From the NCBI GenBank assembly GCA_024278285.1, contig JAJRTM010000335.1:1-6717 (forward strand): DNA of 6,717 nt. The letters run 5' to 3'. This stretch comes from Planctomycetota bacterium (GTDB lineage Bacteria > Planctomycetota > Planctomycetia > Planctomycetales > Planctomycetaceae). The notes below the pieces were generated by a model that saw nothing but the letters and a program-made list of their open reading frames with translations, did not search any database and was not told the DNA's origin. The translations under genes and the position numbers were made by a program. Positions 6,056 through 6,717 of this stretch are shown piece by piece (position 1 is the first letter of the stretch; the number at the start of each line of letters is the position of its first letter).

Positions 6056-6717
6056 ATGCTCCACTTGAGACCCTTCGTTGCGTTTTGCTTAGTAACTGTT
6101 TGTGTAACCATTTTCTGTCCTGGTTCATCGGTCGCGTTGGCTCAAAGCCCAAGCGTTGCTCCGATGATTCGACTTATCGAAAGTGGACGATTACCGGAAT
6201 CGCGATTGCCGACGGTTTTGTCTCTCATTTGTAAAGGAGGCGATGCGGTCGACTTGCAGTACATTTTTGAAAAAACGCTGGATGAAAAAGCCTTTTCCGC
6301 GCAGACACGACTGGCTGCTTTGGAACTACTTTCTCAAACTTCGCAAACTCGAAAAATAAAACCGGCTGGCGATTTAACTCGCTTAAAAGAGCTTCTCGAT
6401 TTAGGAACAAAAACGAAAGATACGATACTTCAAAAACAGGCCATCAAGTTGATTGGTGAATGGAAAGTTTCCAAGCTGTCAGCCGATCTTGAAAACCGTT
6501 TGAAAGATCCTGCTCAAAAAGCATTGGTCGGCTCCATCATTGAGACGCTGGCGAATTTGGGAGGACGCGATGCGAGCGCAAGTATTCAATTACTGGCTTC
6601 CTCGAATAATCCGAAGTCGGTTCGAGTGCAGGCCATTCGTTCGCTCGCTGGAATCGACCTGCAAAAAGCAGCTTTGGCGGCAGCGAATTATTTGAAGGAT
6701 GCGACAAAAAAAGATAA
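6056..6717 (+). CDS. Secreted HEAT-repeat protein, N-terminal part
   Basis: The frame is open from the ATG at 6056 to the right edge (220 codons plus two bases), so the 3' end is outside the window. A classical signal peptide is visible: R5, a hydrophobic core at about 7-20, and an ALA-Q cleavage site after residue 29. The mature part is all helical. LPTVLSLICKGGDAVDLQYIF spans about 51-71. Paired-helix repeats follow at about 124-151 (LQKQAIKLIGEWKVSKLSADLENRLKD), 153-180 (AQKALVGSIIETLANLGG...SIQLL) and 187-214 (KSVRVQAIRSLAGIDLQKAALAAANYLKD), which have the hydrophobic spacing of HEAT repeats. From memory, this N-terminus resembles large planctomycete proteins that continue into further HEAT repeats and often a c-type cytochrome (CxxCH) domain. 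That continuation cannot be seen here. The role is probably a periplasmic protein-protein scaffold or part of an extracytoplasmic oxidoreductase. Confidence 0.85.
   Translation, partial: MLHLRPFVAFCLVTVCVTIFCPGSSVALAQSPSVAPMIRLIESGRLPESRLPTVLSLICKGGDAVDLQYIFEKTLDEKAFSAQTRLAALELLSQTSQTRKIKPAGDLTRLKELLDLGTKTKDTILQKQAIKLIGEWKVSKLSADLENRLKDPAQKALVGSIIETLANLGGRDASASIQLLASSNNPKSVRVQAIRSLAGIDLQKAALAAANYLKDATKKD

Noticed and set aside
5983..6234. 83-codon plus-strand frame overlapping the HEAT-repeat gene start
   Set aside because: The overlapping frame from 6056 has a signal peptide, a ribosome site and HEAT repeats, so this one is out of frame with it.

Overview
The window most likely comes from a planctomycete chromosome of the Gimesia/Rubinisphaera kind. 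This is inferred from base composition and gene style: secreted HEAT-repeat proteins, large secreted barrel proteins of unclear function, and dispersed GC-rich palindromic repeats in spacers. No ribosomal RNA or other marker gene fixes the taxon.

Layout. Three genes lie on the minus strand. From high to low coordinates they are a 983-residue secreted protein with a predicted (beta/alpha)8 barrel between two jelly-roll-like domains (2269-5220), a class IIA fructose-bisphosphate aldolase (1092-2123), and the first 151 codons of a DPM1-like polyprenol-phosphate mannosyltransferase (454 to the window's left edge). The aldolase has its own sigma-70-like promoter (TTGACA / TAGAAT) and a good intrinsic terminator, so it looks monocistronic. 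Two genes lie on the plus strand: a 94-residue basic coiled-coil protein (5522-5806) and the first 220 codons of a secreted HEAT-repeat protein (6056 to the right edge). The 5221-5521 spacer is a divergent promoter region.

The most notable structure lies in the spacer between the aldolase and the mannosyltransferase. Positions 507-823 form a 317-bp element with perfect 25-bp terminal inverted repeats and a perfect 8-bp direct repeat (GTAAATTG) directly outside both ends. This is the signature of a non-autonomous transposable element (MITE) with a target-site duplication. Inside it, positions 539-752 hold a second palindromic repeat built from GGCTGAAGGCC and CCTGGGGC motifs, itself flanked by the 8-bp direct repeat CAGTAATT. 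The arrangement reads as a nested insertion: a roughly 95-bp MITE that received a 214-bp palindromic element. Its near end is 52 bases from the mannosyltransferase start codon, so it probably interrupted or replaced upstream control of that gene.

The genes do not form one obvious pathway. The aldolase is core glycolysis/gluconeogenesis, the mannosyltransferase supplies lipid-linked mannose, and the two secreted proteins are typical planctomycete cell-envelope or extracellular proteins. I see no defence system, CRISPR array, tRNA or transposase gene.
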